The notes beneath the pieces were generated by a model. That model worked only from the letters and a program-made list of their open reading frames with translations, was not told the origin of the DNA and did not search any database. Shown here in pieces: positions 47,134-58,217 of a stretch of 64,000 bases of DNA. Made by a program: the position numbers and the translations under genes. Every line of letters begins with the position of its first letter. Within the stretch, counting starts at the first letter, position 1. This DNA is from Paulinella micropora (Eukaryota; Cercozoa; Imbricatea; Euglyphida; Paulinellidae), in assembly GCA_019918135.1 (NCBI GenBank), contig WBZZ01000829.1, forward strand, positions 7,501 to 71,500, given 5' to 3'.

Positions 47134-48562
47134 ATGGAGCGCAAACGGCCGGCCCGTGGCACCGAGGAAATGTTCCGCGGTGATGCTTCAGCCAAAAGGC
47201 AACGCACAGAAACTGGGCCGGCCGCTCAACCCTCGTGGCTGTTGAAGCTGCCCCTAGACCTTTGGGCGCTGATCAGAGATCTGCAGGGTGCAGAGGAAGC
47301 AGTCCGGCTTGCTCTGGTGTGTCGCGAATCCCTGGCGATTGTCAAGAGCAGTGAGTTCTGGGAGGGCTGGGAGCAACCGCTCTTTGAACTGTCGCGTGAC
47401 AGCAATAAAGCAGTGTTCTCTTTCTTTGTCCAACACTGTATTAACAGTCGCTTGCCCTTGCGACAGGTTGCGCTTGCTGCGCCCTACAGCCCAGCACATT
47501 ACACCGGGAAGCGCCTGAACGAGGTGACTGTCACAACCCTGGTCATGCTAGGCAACAGCGCTAGTGAAGAACACGTAGTGGAAGCAGAGGGAAACTTCCT
47601 GAACGAGTTTGCTTGTATCCACGAATTAATCGCCGCCAACACCGGTGACATCTGCCAGCACCTGCGTAATTGCCGAAACACTAAAGAATTGCGGTTACTC
47701 TCGATTCTAGGCGGGGAGGTGACTGACGACAGCCTGTGGATCTTGCAAAGGCTACACAATTTGGAGTGCCTGACTCTCCGGCAGTGCGAGCAAATTACCG
47801 ACACCGGCCTACAAGAAGCGTTGGCGCCCCTGCCAAGGCTTCGCGAACTTTGCGTCAAGAATTGCACGCAGGTTAGAGGCGCCCGGCTACGGGGTCTGCA
47901 ACAATTGACGAAGCTGACGTTGAGCCCACGGGCACTGGATCAAACTATAGAGGAAGTGTCTTTCCTGAGCCAGCTGAAATATTTGGACTTGCTCGGGTGC
48001 ACCGGCGTCACGGGCAACAACATAGAACTACTTGCCGGGTCCCGGTTCGACTGCCTGCGACTTCAGTTGGTCGGTGGTAATCTCAGTGACGAAAAGCTAC
48101 GAGTTCTAGGCCACGTACAGGGCCTGCAAACGCTGCATTTGGACGGGGCCACCAACTGTGTACGGCCTGGCAAATTTGCAGCTCTGTCCCGCACTAGAAG
48201 AACTGATCATCAGCGACTGTAGTCAGCTCGAGGACCTTTTTGTACTACAGAGCTTCCGCGCGCTGCGCACCCTGCAGCTGATAGGTCTGAACGTAAATCA
48301 CGGCCCGCCGGCCGGGTTCGCGTCCTGCGGGGCTGTACAAAGGCTACAGCTATACTTTTACCGCATATCAGACGAGACAATCTCCGCGTTGCAGCGCTCC
48401 CAGTCACTGAAAGAATTGCAACTAATTCAGTGCATGATCACGGGCAGCGTCTTAGGGCTACAGGGCTGCCGCTCGCTCAGAACGTTCACGCCAATTCAGT
48501 GTGCTGGCGTGTCTGCTGAATCGCGGGAGGCGCTGGCACGGGCCCTGGCCTCTACGAGATGA
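47134..48562 (+). pseudogene. F-box-like leucine-rich repeat protein, one frameshift
   Basis: The frame from ATG 47134 has an F-box-like segment (KLPLDLWALIRDLQGAEEAV) and then Cys-containing leucine-rich repeats (LECLTLRQCEQITDTGLQEA, LKYLDLLGCTGVTGNNIELL). At about 48158 a one-base shift moves the repeats into another frame (YGLANLQLCPALEELIISDC and on), which ends at 48562. The combined protein is about 475 residues. F-box/LRR proteins recruit substrates to SCF ubiquitin ligases; giant viruses carry many. A poly-A stretch follows. Confidence 0.7.
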
Positions 48563-48735
48563 ATTCCGTCCTGTCCGCCTGATGGCGTGTGCTATTAAAA
48601 TAAAAAAAAAAAAAACAAAAAAAAAAGCAGAGGGCCGCCGTGGAGGCGCTTAAAAAAAAGCCGAAACCGTGGTGGCAGAGAGCCGGAGCGCGGTACTGTG
48701 CACCGGTGAGTGCCAAAAATACAAAAAAAATCTGT

Positions 48736-51574
48736 TTAATTTAGATCTGGGCCGGGCGGGACAAGGAAAAGGTCCCCACTTGCTAAGGTCTTGAGCTTCT
48801 TGGCCAATGGCCGCTGCTCGAGTGGTTCAGTAGCTCTCTTGCCCGACAGCACGAACTTGGCCAGGTGGTCGCCCTTGGCGGCGGCGCGGCCGAGCCATTT
48901 AGCCGCCGCGGCCGTGTCCTTGGCTACGCCGCGCCCCTGCGCGAGAAAGAGCCCCACTTTCTGGGCGGCCCTGAGCACGCCCTTTTGTGCCGCCAGCAGG
49001 TAGTACTTGTAGGCCAGCGCGTCGTCGCGCGGCACGCCGTGGCCGAGGCTGTAGCACAGCCCGAGGTTGCACCAGGCGCGCGGGTGCTGGCTGTTCGTGG
49101 CCGCCCGCAGCCAGAGCTGGAAGGCCCGCCCCCGGTCCCGGGGCACGCCCTTGCCCGAGTAGTGGCAGGCCGCCAGGGTGTTCAGGGCGTCCGCGTGCCC
49201 GTTCTCGGCGGCGCGCGCAAACCAGCGCGACGCGGCGGCGGGGTCCTGCGCTACCCCACGGCCGTGGTAGTAACAGCGCGCAACGCGGTACTGTGCACCG
49301 GTGTGCCCTCGCTCCGCCGCCAGGAGGAAGTACTTGTGTGCGCCGTCCTGCGCGACCCGTTTGCCCAGGGACAAACGGGCCGCGACGGCGAAGGCCGCGT
49401 CCGAATGCCCCTTGTCCGCGGCCCGGCGGAAAAAGTCCATCGCTGCCACAGAGTCACGGGCGACCCCGACTCCGTTAGCATAGCATTCGCCGAGCCTGAA
49501 TTGCGCTTCTGCCCAATTCTGGGCGGCCGCCCGCCGGAACCAGCCGTATGCCTCGACGTCGTCCCGCGCCACGCCGAGCCCGCAGCTGTAACAGACTCCC
49601 AGGGCGCATTGCGCGGCCGCGCAGTTCTGCTCGGCCGCCCTTTGGTACCATTTGGCTGCCTTGGCGCTATCTGCGGGCACGCCGAGCCCGTCCGCGTAAC
49701 ACTTCGCTACGTTGAATTGAGCTTCTGCGTCGTTGAAAGTACTCGAAGGCGCGACCGAGGTTTTGGGGCACGCCGAGCGCATTTGCGTAACATTTCGCTA
49801 CGTTGCATTGCGCTTCTGCCCGATTCTGGTCGGCCGCGCTTTGGTACCATTTGGCTGCCTTGGCGCTATCTGCGGGCACGCCGACTCCGTGTGCGTAACA
49901 CAGCCCCAGCAGGTATTGCGCGTCCGCACAGTTCTGTTCGGCCGCCCTTTGGTACCATTTGGCTGCCTCGCTTTCGTCCTTGTCCACGCCGCTCCCGCTG
50001 GCGTAGCAGTTCCCCAACCTCAGGTGCGCGGCTGCATAGTTCTGGGCGGCCGCCCGGCGAAAGTATTCCACTGCTTTCACGTAGTCCGGGGCCACGCCGA
50101 GCCCGCTGGCGTAACAGTCCCCCAGGTTAGCCTGCGCAGCCGCGTCGTTTTGTTCGGCCGCCCGGCGAAAGTACTCGAAGGCGCGACCCGCGTCTTCGGG
50201 CACGCCGAGCCCACTGGCGTAACAGCAGCCCAACCTGACCCGTGCGCCGGCGTCGTTTTCCTCGTCGGCCGCCCGCTGGTACCAGTGAATTGCTTGGGCG
50301 TAGTCCTGGCGGTCGCCCCCGACGACGTAGGAATCGCCGAGACCGCACAGCGTGCCCGGCAATGACGTTGGTGAAATGGTGGTGTGCTGCGCGCACACCG
50401 CCAGGACGCAAACGCCGGCCCGGGCCGCCGACTGCTGCGCTCGCTGCGCCCACAGCTGTGCCAGTTTCTGGTCGTGGGACAGCCGGCGTGAGACTGTCAA
50501 TTGTGCGTCCGGGTGGCCCTGTTCGGCCGCCCGCAGAAACAACGACAAGGCAGCCCCGCCCTCGAGTCGCAGGGCCAGCTGGTACTGCGCGCCGGCGTGG
50601 CCGGCGGTGCTCGCCTCTTGCAACAGCGCCAGCGCGCGGCCCTCGTCCTTGCGCACGCCGTGCCCAGAGCTCAGGCACAAGGCCAGCTGGCACTTTGCGG
50701 CCGTGTCGTGCCGAGCCGCGCCGAGCGTGAACCACTTGACCGCGGCGACAGGATCTTGCACCACGCCGCACCCTTGCAAATAACAAACCCCGAGGTTGCA
50801 CATCGCACTAGCGTCACCCTTGTCGGCTGCGTGCAGGAAATACTTCGCGGCCCGGCCCTGGCTCTCGCGAGTGCCGAGCCCGTGGTAGTAGCAGACGCCC
50901 AGGTAGAACATGGCGTCTACGTCTCCCTGGGCCTTGGCCTTTTGAAACCAGTGGGTCGCCTGCTTCTTGTCTAGTTCTACGCCGTGGCCGTAGAAATAGC
51001 ATTTGCCGAGGCTGAACTGTGCGTCGCTGTCTCCTAAATCTGCGGAGCGGGCGTACAATTTGAACGCCTGTGCGTAGTCCTGGGCTACCCCGTGCCCGTA
51101 GAAATAGGACTCGGCCATGCAGTACAGTTGTTCGGCCTGCTCACGTTCACGTTCCTGCACACGTTTATGTTCCTGCACACGTTCACGTTCCTGCACACGT
51201 TCACGTTCCTGCTCACGTTCACGTATGGTAGGGCCAGTCGCGGGTTCGGCCTCACGCTGGGCGTTTCCCGAGCCCGTGGTTTCGGCCCGTGCCACAAGTG
51301 TCTGTTCTTGCCGTGCATCGACGCTGCGCAGGTCATGGCACAAGTCCCGCAAGATCAGCGCCACGTCGGGGTCTAGGCTTGGTTTCGCGTTGTCGACCAT
51401 GTACTTGATATCCTCTTCGGTCAGGCGCAGCAGGCCCGCGCGGTCGCGGTATTGTAGTATTCTGGCTATGATCCTGAGCGTGGCGCCGCGCACACCCCGC
51501 GCCTCCAGCTCCGTTCGCAACCACTGCTGCACTTGTTCGCGCGTGCGGGGGTACGTCGGTGACGTGGTTGGCAT
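48736..51574 (-). pseudogene. Large SEL1-repeat protein, broken by a 17-base deletion
   Basis: Two frames form one gene of about 940 codons. From the ATG at 51574 come a helical N-terminal domain, a REREQERERVQ repeat tract encoded by 12-bp tandem repeats (about 51136-51230), and then a long array of SEL1 units (A-x2-W/YF-x2-A-A-x-Q/G...GLGVxxD...). At about 49737 the unit that should read YFRRAAEQND lacks 17 bases and changes frame. The second frame resumes with NDAEAQFNVAKCYADGLG and runs to 48736, with nine more repeats. SEL1 arrays are scaffolds in signalling and protein quality control. Confidence 0.8.
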
Positions 51575-51962
51575 CGCCTTTCTTCTTTTTTTTTCTTTGG
51601 TTCACTCCTTCTTCTGAAGCTCCTGCCCTCCCTCCCCCCCCCCTTTTCTTTTTTGCCGGCTCCCGGCCCCCCCCCCCTCTCTCCTTTTTTTTCGGGTTTG
51701 CGTTTCTTGGGCCCCCCCCCTTTTTGCCCTAAAATTCCCCCCGTTTCAATCTGGCTTTTATTTGAAGTGAGTTTATGCTTACGGGGGGCAAGGCGCGAGG
51801 GTGTGTGTGTGGGGGTCTGTGAGGGGGAAAGCCTTTTTAAAAAAAATGCGTTGTGTGTGGCAAGCCTGATCAAGGCAAGAAAGCGGGGGGTATATTTGTC
51901 TCGTGTGTGTGTGCGCAATTGTGTTGTTTCGTAACTTTTTAGATTTCCGTTGATCTTTCGAC
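51575..51962. other. Intergenic region between divergent genes
   Basis: Pyrimidine-rich, with C8-C9 runs and a GTGTGTGTGG patch near 51805. No gene is supported. It holds two divergent promoters. Confidence 0.5.
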
Positions 51963-52625
51963 ATGCTCTCCGCCGCCCAACGAAGCCGACAACGCGTGTC
52001 CGCCCGAGCAGCCCGTGCGTCTAAACGCGCCAAGCTGTTGACCAACGAAGACGCATCAACCCCACGACCCGACGAAGCCCTGGTCAAGCTCCGGCTCGAT
52101 TACCAGACTACGTTAACGCAGTTCCAGCAGTTTACTCGGTCGTTTGACGAGGAGGTCGAAAAACTGTACGAGGAATTCTTTGACGAGGAATTCGCGTATT
52201 TCTGGTCCTACATGCTCCCCTCGGTGTCCTGTGGCCCTCCCTTGGAATCTTTTGCGCCCTGGTCGACCAAGTTTCTGCCGGACAGCCTAGTAGCGGAATC
52301 GGGGGCTGCGATCGAGAGATACCTACGCTGGATGAAAGGCTGCATGGACTGGCAAAAGGAAATTCTTTATCGTTTGCGGCAGGTGTGTGTGAAACGCCTG
52401 ATCACCAAGTTTTGCGAGGCCAGGCAGGAGCTAGCTAAAGCTGACATGTTCAACGTACCAGCCCCGCTCAGCGATAAGTCCCTGGACATTCTTACGCGTG
52501 ATTCGATCCTGATCTCGGAGGACGTGTACCGTGCCGAGTTGAATGCTCTGTTCAACCGTTTAGCCGAATGCAAGGACGCCTTGGTGGCAAACGCAAGAAA
52601 GTCGCGGGTAAATTTGCAAATCTAG
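51963..52625 (+). CDS. Unknown 220-residue helical protein
   Basis: Intact frame with a basic N-terminus (RSRQRVSARAARASKRAK), a probable nuclear-localisation segment, and a body of amphipathic helices (TLTQFQQFTRSFDEEVEKLY, ERYLRWMKGCMDWQKEI). No family is recognised. 52626-52871 is C-rich and shows no gene. Confidence 0.55.
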   Translation: MLSAAQRSRQRVSARAARASKRAKLLTNEDASTPRPDEALVKLRLDYQTTLTQFQQFTRSFDEEVEKLYEEFFDEEFAYFWSYMLPSVSCGPPLESFAPWSTKFLPDSLVAESGAAIERYLRWMKGCMDWQKEILYRLRQVCVKRLITKFCEARQELAKADMFNVPAPLSDKSLDILTRDSILISEDVYRAELNALFNRLAECKDALVANARKSRVNLQI

Positions 52626-52871
52626 CACTACTACTACGCATGTCCGTCCCCTGCCCATGCCTCCTTCCGGCCCTCCCCCCCCCCCCCGGAAATTTTTAAA
52701 AAGAATTCATTAAACAAAATCTAGTTGAGGACAAAAAACTTCTTTAATCAAAATCCTACCGGCGAGGGGGGGTGTGTGTCTGGGCCGCTTCTTCTTCGGC
52801 CGCGCTCGACTGTGGGTCAGAACGTCTCTGCAAAAGAAAGCTGCACGTTCAGCATGGTAGAGTGGAGTACT

Positions 52872-53969
52872 TCAAATCTCGTTGCCGCAACTCTTGCAGG
52901 CTCTGCGTGAAACGCTAGGCAGGTACGGCTGCACATGTTGTTCGAACACGCCTTTGCCCGTTTGGCGCAATCCTTTTTGGCTCAGCGCGACGTTTCTAAC
53001 TCGATCAAGGGCTGGATCTCGATTCATGGTTGACATAACGGCATTTAGTGTCTCCAGCAAACCGCGGGCCTCTGGGGTCAGGGTTATGGCTCTCACCCTG
53101 GCCATGATCAGGCGCATCCCATGGTAACCAATCCGCCAGCACGCTTGTAGCAAGGTCGATTGATCACTGACGAACTTTAGGTCGGAACCCCATTGTTCGG
53201 GCAGACGTGTCATATCCACGTCTAGATACGACTGCAACGCTGTGATTTGCGTGGCCCCCACTGATTTCATTCGGCTTTGATCGCCTGTTATGCACGGCCG
53301 TATGAGCTTCTTCCGCTCCGGTAGGTATTTTGACAATATCTCGTCTAGATCCACGACAGCTTTCATGCTTTCCCCCACACATTGTGGGTGCTCGGTTACC
53401 AGCTTTTCCAGAGCGTCTGATAATAGCCGCGCCGCGTACTTGATGTCTCTCTTAAATAGATGAATCTTTATATTATCCTCTGTGTAGTTGTACATCTGAA
53501 CCAAATCAGCGATGGACTCGGGTAGGTCGTCCGTAGTTTGCACAGTCGGAGACCCCGGAGACCCATAGTGTACATACAGTTCGATGTCAGCATGACCAGC
53601 GTCAGTAACAGTGTTGTTCTTGCTGTCGAAATATGTCTCGTGCTTCAGTCGTGTTATCACGTAATGTTTCAAGGGCCGTGAAGATTCATACTTATATTCA
53701 AAAGGTGCGCTGCGTTGGTAAGCACGAAGGAATATCGATTCGGCTTCTAGCAACTCTTGGAAAACATCACCCAGATCGGGCTCTATATACCAGTCCACGG
53801 ACAGCGGCAGTTCCTGCGGGAGCTGCAAAGCTTTTCGAACCTTGATGCAAAGCTGTTTAAAATTTGTGCAATCTCGAACATCAACGCTGCCACGGATCAC
53901 CTCGACAGCCCGTCGCCTGTTTTGGGCTACGAAGCATTTAACTTCAACGTCTTTCATAATTTGTGCCAT
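52872..53969 (-). CDS. Unknown protein, tandem paralogue 1
   Basis: 365 residues with MKDVEVKCFVAQ at the N-terminus, an internal region with IRGSVDVRDCTNFKQLC, and a conserved C-terminal half: VSDQSTLLQACWRIGYHG, RLIMARVRA and a CKSCGNEI end with a CxxC. It is clearly homologous to 54318-55442 throughout. No domain is known to me. The last 90 bases of the two genes are nearly identical in DNA, against a more diverged body, suggesting gene conversion or recent selection on the end. Confidence 0.6.
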   Translation of the reverse strand: MAQIMKDVEVKCFVAQNRRRAVEVIRGSVDVRDCTNFKQLCIKVRKALQLPQELPLSVDWYIEPDLGDVFQELLEAESIFLRAYQRSAPFEYKYESSRPLKHYVITRLKHETYFDSKNNTVTDAGHADIELYVHYGSPGSPTVQTTDDLPESIADLVQMYNYTEDNIKIHLFKRDIKYAARLLSDALEKLVTEHPQCVGESMKAVVDLDEILSKYLPERKKLIRPCITGDQSRMKSVGATQITALQSYLDVDMTRLPEQWGSDLKFVSDQSTLLQACWRIGYHGMRLIMARVRAITLTPEARGLLETLNAVMSTMNRDPALDRVRNVALSQKGLRQTGKGVFEQHVQPYLPSVSRRACKSCGNEI

Positions 53970-54317
53970 TCTTTTTTTTCCAAAGCCTGCGCCAACACAA
54001 GGGAGATGCTTTTGGTTTGCAACTCTCTCCTATAGGGAGAAATGATACTTTTATTGATAATATTGTTGGGCCTCCGGACAAAGGAGGACAAATAACTGCT
54101 TACAAACATCTGGACGGGGGGTGGCCGAAAAGTGGGAAAGGTGGGGGTGGGTGAGGAGAGGAAGGAGTGTAGGAGCTGGGCTGTTCCTCAGACCCCCCCC
54201 CCCGCTCTTTCTTCCGGATTGCATCTCCTCTAAAAGAGGGGGCAAGGGACGGGGGTGGGATCGCCTTTAGTTTGCTCTGTGAAAATTTCCCCTCCCAGCA
54301 CGGTGGAATAGAGTACT

Positions 54318-55442
54318 TCAAATCTCGTTGCCGCAACTCTTGCAGGCTCTGCGTGAAACGCTAGGCAGGTACGGCTGCACATGTTGTTCGAACACGCCTT
54401 TGCCCGCTAGGCGCAATCCTTCTTCGCTCAGTGGGACGTTTCTAACTTGATCAAGGGCTGGATCTAGGCTCATGGTTAACAGAACGGCATTTAGTGTCTT
54501 CAGCAAAGCGTGGGCCTGTGGGGTCAGGGCTACGGCTCTCACCCTGGCCATGATCAGGCGAATCCCATGGTAACCAATCTGCCAGCACGCTTGTAGCAAA
54601 GTCGACTGATCACTGACGCGGTTTAGGGCGGAAACCCATTCTTTGGGCAGGTTGGCTTCTTCATACTCAATAAAAGACTTCAACGCTTCGACTTGCTGGG
54701 CCTGCACTTGGAATCGATGGGCATCCACTGCCATTGCCATTTTATCGCTTTCTCGTTTTGAGTAAGGCTGTACGAGTCTTTTTCGCCTTGGCAGTTGAAG
54801 TGACAATATCTTGTCCAGCTCTACGACCGGTATTATGTATGTTCCCACCGATCGCGGATACTTGGTTACTAGCGTGTCCAAGGCTTCTGATAAAAGCGAG
54901 GCTGCTGATCGGATGTCTCCTTCAGTCAGTTGTTTCCCTGGAATACCCATCCCCGCGGGATCGCGCACCTTCACAAGGTGTCCAATGCCACGTCCAACCT
55001 CATCTCCGGTAGTGATTAATCTTCGGTCCACATAAAGATAGATCTCAGCGAAGCCAAAGTCAGACACGATGTTTGTCTTTCGGTCATAGCGTTCCGAGCG
55101 GGACCCTTTCAGTTCCACGTAAGACAGAAAGTACCACGAAGAAGAAGCATTTGGAGGCTCGTACTTAAACGAAAAAGATTGGAGGAGCTTGGAGGCCTCA
55201 AAGAATAATTCGTCTGGTTGGTTTAGCCACGCTTGGAATTGTTCATCTCCAGTGGACACTGTCCCAAGTCCGTCAGCAGACAGCGGCAGTTCGGGCGAGA
55301 GTTTCAACTCTGCTCGAACCCTTCGGCAAAGCTCTTTCAAATTTTTGCAATCCTCAATATTAACGCTGCCGCGGATCATATCGATAGGCTGCCACTGGCC
55401 TTGTGCCGCGAAGCATTTTAGTGCAACGTCTTTCAGTGCCAT
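54318..55442 (-). CDS. Unknown protein, tandem paralogue 2
   Basis: I chose the ATG at 55442 (374 residues, MALKDVALKCFAAQ), which matches the start of the neighbouring paralogue, although the frame is open upstream. The C-terminal region VSDQSTLLQACWQIGYHG and the CKSCGNEI end are shared. The middle differs (a PAGMGIPGKQLTEGDIRS insert in place of paralogue 1's NYTEDNIKI). The upstream leaders of the two genes also share CTGCGCCAACACA. Function unknown. Confidence 0.6.
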   Translation of the reverse strand: MALKDVALKCFAAQGQWQPIDMIRGSVNIEDCKNLKELCRRVRAELKLSPELPLSADGLGTVSTGDEQFQAWLNQPDELFFEASKLLQSFSFKYEPPNASSSWYFLSYVELKGSRSERYDRKTNIVSDFGFAEIYLYVDRRLITTGDEVGRGIGHLVKVRDPAGMGIPGKQLTEGDIRSAASLLSEALDTLVTKYPRSVGTYIIPVVELDKILSLQLPRRKRLVQPYSKRESDKMAMAVDAHRFQVQAQQVEALKSFIEYEEANLPKEWVSALNRVSDQSTLLQACWQIGYHGIRLIMARVRAVALTPQAHALLKTLNAVLLTMSLDPALDQVRNVPLSEEGLRLAGKGVFEQHVQPYLPSVSRRACKSCGNEI

Positions 55443-55968
55443 GTTTTTCTTTCCGAAGTCTGCGCCAACACAGAGAGGCTTGAGTTCGTTGCTTTCTTTT
55501 TTAACAATAGGAGACAACGAAAGGTAGGTGGGGAGGACGAATAGCCGCTTTAGAAAAATCTAAACACAGCCAGAGGTGCGAGAGGGGGGGGGGGGTGTGA
55601 GCTGTGCTGCTCCTCAGCCTCCTTCTTCCGTTTTTCTGTTCACCCTCACGGTTTAAAAGCCATGCTCTCCTCAACAACTCTCCCGAAAGTTTCAGGATAT
55701 TTCCCCCCCCCCCCTCACCCACCCCTTCATTTCCTTTTTTTTGGGGCGGGGTAAAGGCGGCCCCCCCCCAGCCCGGGGGGGGGGGGCCAGTCGCAAAGGC
55801 AAAAAAAAGACGGGGGAAGAAAGCAGGGGAGGGGGAAAACGTCTTAGCAAAAAATTCCCGGACGAAACAAGAAAAAAAGGACATGCCTCTGCTCACGGTG
55901 GTGATGGCCGCTGCTACGGGTGCGGACAGGGAGAGAGAGACTGGCTAGCGAGGACAGAAAAAGGGATC
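55443..55968. other. Intergenic region with homopolymer runs
   Basis: Runs of G, C, T and A (up to 10 bases) fill most of 55560-55800. No gene is supported. A possible short frame at 55883-55948 is too small to call. Confidence 0.5.
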
Positions 55969-56214
55969 ATGTTGCTGATACACACGCGCTGTATGTTGGT
56001 GTTAGCTAGCGCGCTGGGCGCCAAGGCCAGCGTGGCCGCGTTTTCCGCCACCCTGGCTACAACCGCAGGCGGGGGCGGCGGGGCTGTTTCGTTGGCGCTG
56101 TGGGGCGCGGCGGTGCTACTCTTGACATCTTGCTGGGGCCTGGCGTGCCGGCTCGCCCGCGTGCTCTTCGCGCCCTCGGCCCGTCGCAGCGTCCGCGCCA
56201 CCGTTTTTTATTAA
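55969..56214 (+). CDS. Small Ala/Leu-rich membrane protein
   Basis: 81 residues, ATG at 55969, with two hydrophobic segments: an N-terminal one with LVLASALGAKASVAAFS and a second with VSLALWGAAVLLLTSCW, ending in a basic tail (ARRSVRATVFY). No family; could be a two-pass membrane protein. The stop at 56212-56214 is followed directly by AAAAGAAAAA. Confidence 0.4.
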   Translation: MLLIHTRCMLVLASALGAKASVAAFSATLATTAGGGGGAVSLALWGAAVLLLTSCWGLACRLARVLFAPSARRSVRATVFY

Positions 56215-56609
56215 AAGAAAAACCCGGCCCCCTAAACAAACCCCGCACCAAAGACGCAGCAAAAAACCCAGCCTAATTCTTGGCGAGGTGCGGAAAGCCC
56301 GGGGAGAGAGAGAAAGAAAGGAAAAAAAGAATGTAAAATAAAAACACGCGTTTTTAGAAAGGCCCCGGGGGGAGGGGTGGGGAGAGAGAGAGGAGCGGGG
56401 GGCAAAAATGTAAAAGGGGATTTTTTTGCTACCGGAGATTCCGCTCTCCCTCCCCCGCCCCCCCCCCCCCCGCCAAAGAAACCTTAAAAAAATCTGTGCA
56501 ATCTAAGGGAAGGAGGGGGGGGAGGACCCAAAACAAAAAACAAGTTTGACTACTTTTGTTTTTCCATTAAAAACAATTCATAGTTGACCGAGCTGTCTTG
56601 CTTCCAAGC
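56215..56609. other. Intergenic region with homopolymer runs
   Basis: A-rich then C-rich (up to 16 C/CG in a row near 56455-56472) and G-rich stretches. No gene. CATTAAAAACAATTCATAGTTGACC just upstream of the next ATG may be its promoter. Confidence 0.5.
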
Positions 56610-57919
56610 ATGTCCGCGGAAGATGTTAAGGCCGTCGTGCCGGTCACCAACGCGCTCGCGAGCATCGAAAACAAGACTTCTGTCGAGGCGCCGCGTTTTG
56701 GGGATGCAAAAGTGGCCCTCGATGAAATGCCAATTTTGAAAAACTACACGGAACAGTTTTTGCGCTCCGAAGGTATCAGATGCACCACAGACGGGAAATT
56801 TGCTGTTAAGGAGGTTATTCGCCTCGTTTTGCGGTGTGATCAAGTGCGTGCCCGGGATATCTGGAGAAATTTTGTCCGAGGTATTCGCGCGGGATCTTCC
56901 TCACCGGAGTATAATATGCACAAATTCCCTGCAACTGGAAGAGGGTCCACCCAGTCCGTCCCGGTGGCTGCTTACCCGCAAATAATCAAATTTCTGGCGC
57001 AGATACCTCAGGGCAAAGCGCTGAGAAACGAGATGCTGAAGCTTTATTTAACAACTTTGGACGGAGACCGTAATACTAAGGCGGTGTTCGTGACAAGGCC
57101 TGCCCAGCCTGACAAAGATGTAAACGCTGTTATTTCAGCTACTGGTGACGCGCCTACTGACAAAGCACATTCCGCCGCATCACTTGCCGCATCCGACTCT
57201 GTATCCTTTGCGTCTGCCAGTGCTGCTGAAGACCCTGCTGCGAAGCGAATCAAGCTATCACAGCCCCAGACCGAGCTCCAAGATACCAAGCCACCCGCTA
57301 AGCCTGCGGCGGGTCCTGCTCCCGAAAGCGCCGAACCCCACTTGCAGCCTAGGTCATCAGGCCCGCAGGAGATCGATTGGGACGGCAGCGACATCACGCC
57401 TTCCAACGGAAAGAAGTACTTGGAGCAGATGATCGCGCAGATGCGCAAGATTCACCCAGCGCATGAGATCGAGCCGGAACCCGTCTACCTCGGCTTTATC
57501 AAGCCGCTGACCAACACCAAACATTTCATGACGAGGGCACAAGTGCGTGCCTGGGTCTTTGAAAACCGGAGAAGCATCTACTTCCGCGATTATTTCGACA
57601 AAGGTGGCGTGCGCAAGGTCCCGTTCCACATTGACCATATTATCCCGGACTCGCTCGGCGGGGCTGACCACCCGCGGAACTACGCTCTGATGCCCGAGAT
57701 CTTCAATCAGAAATTCGCGTCGTGGTGGATGCCGGCCAAGGCCCAGTACATTGGTAACTTGTTCGCTTGCATACTTCTTTTTTTTGTTTTGCTAATGCAT
57801 GTGTGTGCATTCCTTTTTTTGCAGGTCCTACGGCAGCACGCACCGCCGTTCTTTTTGCCAAGTACATCAAAAAGAAATATACAAGAGAAATAACACTGGA
57901 TGACCTAGAAGAAATGTAG
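56610..57919 (+). CDS. MSV199/KilA-N-like protein with HNH endonuclease domain, spliced
   Basis: Exon 1 (56610-57753) and exon 2 (57825-57919) are joined over a 71-base intron (57754-57824) with a GTAACT donor and TTTTTTTGCAG acceptor. The N-terminal part (about residues 30-150, KNYTEQFLRSEGIRC, KFAVKEVIRLVLRC, KFPATGRGS) looks like the MSV199/KilA-N DNA-binding domain common in large DNA viruses. A low-complexity Ala/Pro linker follows. The C-terminal HNH domain has FHIDHIIPDSLGG, DHPRNYAL and FNQKFASWW, with its metal-binding His residues present. It may be a homing or regulatory endonuclease. Total about 412 residues. Confidence 0.75.
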
Positions 57920-57977
57920 ACCTCTTTTAGGCAGAGCACTAGTAGTGATATAAATAAAAGTTTCTGGTTTTACTCAA

Positions 57978-58217
57978 GTGTCCGATTCTTTCTGTTGGAT
58001 CCAAATCTTGGCGTTGCCTTTTTTTGATCTTGCCTCGGGCGACGACTTGTACCTGTACACACTGGACGAGCCCCATGGACTAGTGCGCGCAGGCACGGCC
58101 GAGTTCGAGCTGCGAACTAAGAAGCTGGAGCTAGCACGGGATGGCGACTCGGAGGCACAGCAATTCTTCGAGGCACGTGGCCTCCCGGCCAAGTATTTGC
58201 TACGTTCATGTTCTTAG
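57978..58217 (+). pseudogene. Coding remnant without start
   Basis: An open frame with coding-like sequence (DDLYLYTLDEPHGLVRAG, AEFELRTKKLELARDGDSEA) but no ATG in its first part. Probably the 3' end of a decayed gene or an exon whose partner is not visible. Function unknown. 58218-58673 shows no supported gene. Confidence 0.35.

Noticed and set aside
48865..50801. Long open frames opposite the SEL1 gene (up to 421 codons).
   Set aside because: Shadows of a GC-rich repeat gene read on the other strand; they lack domains and the SEL1 frame explains the region.
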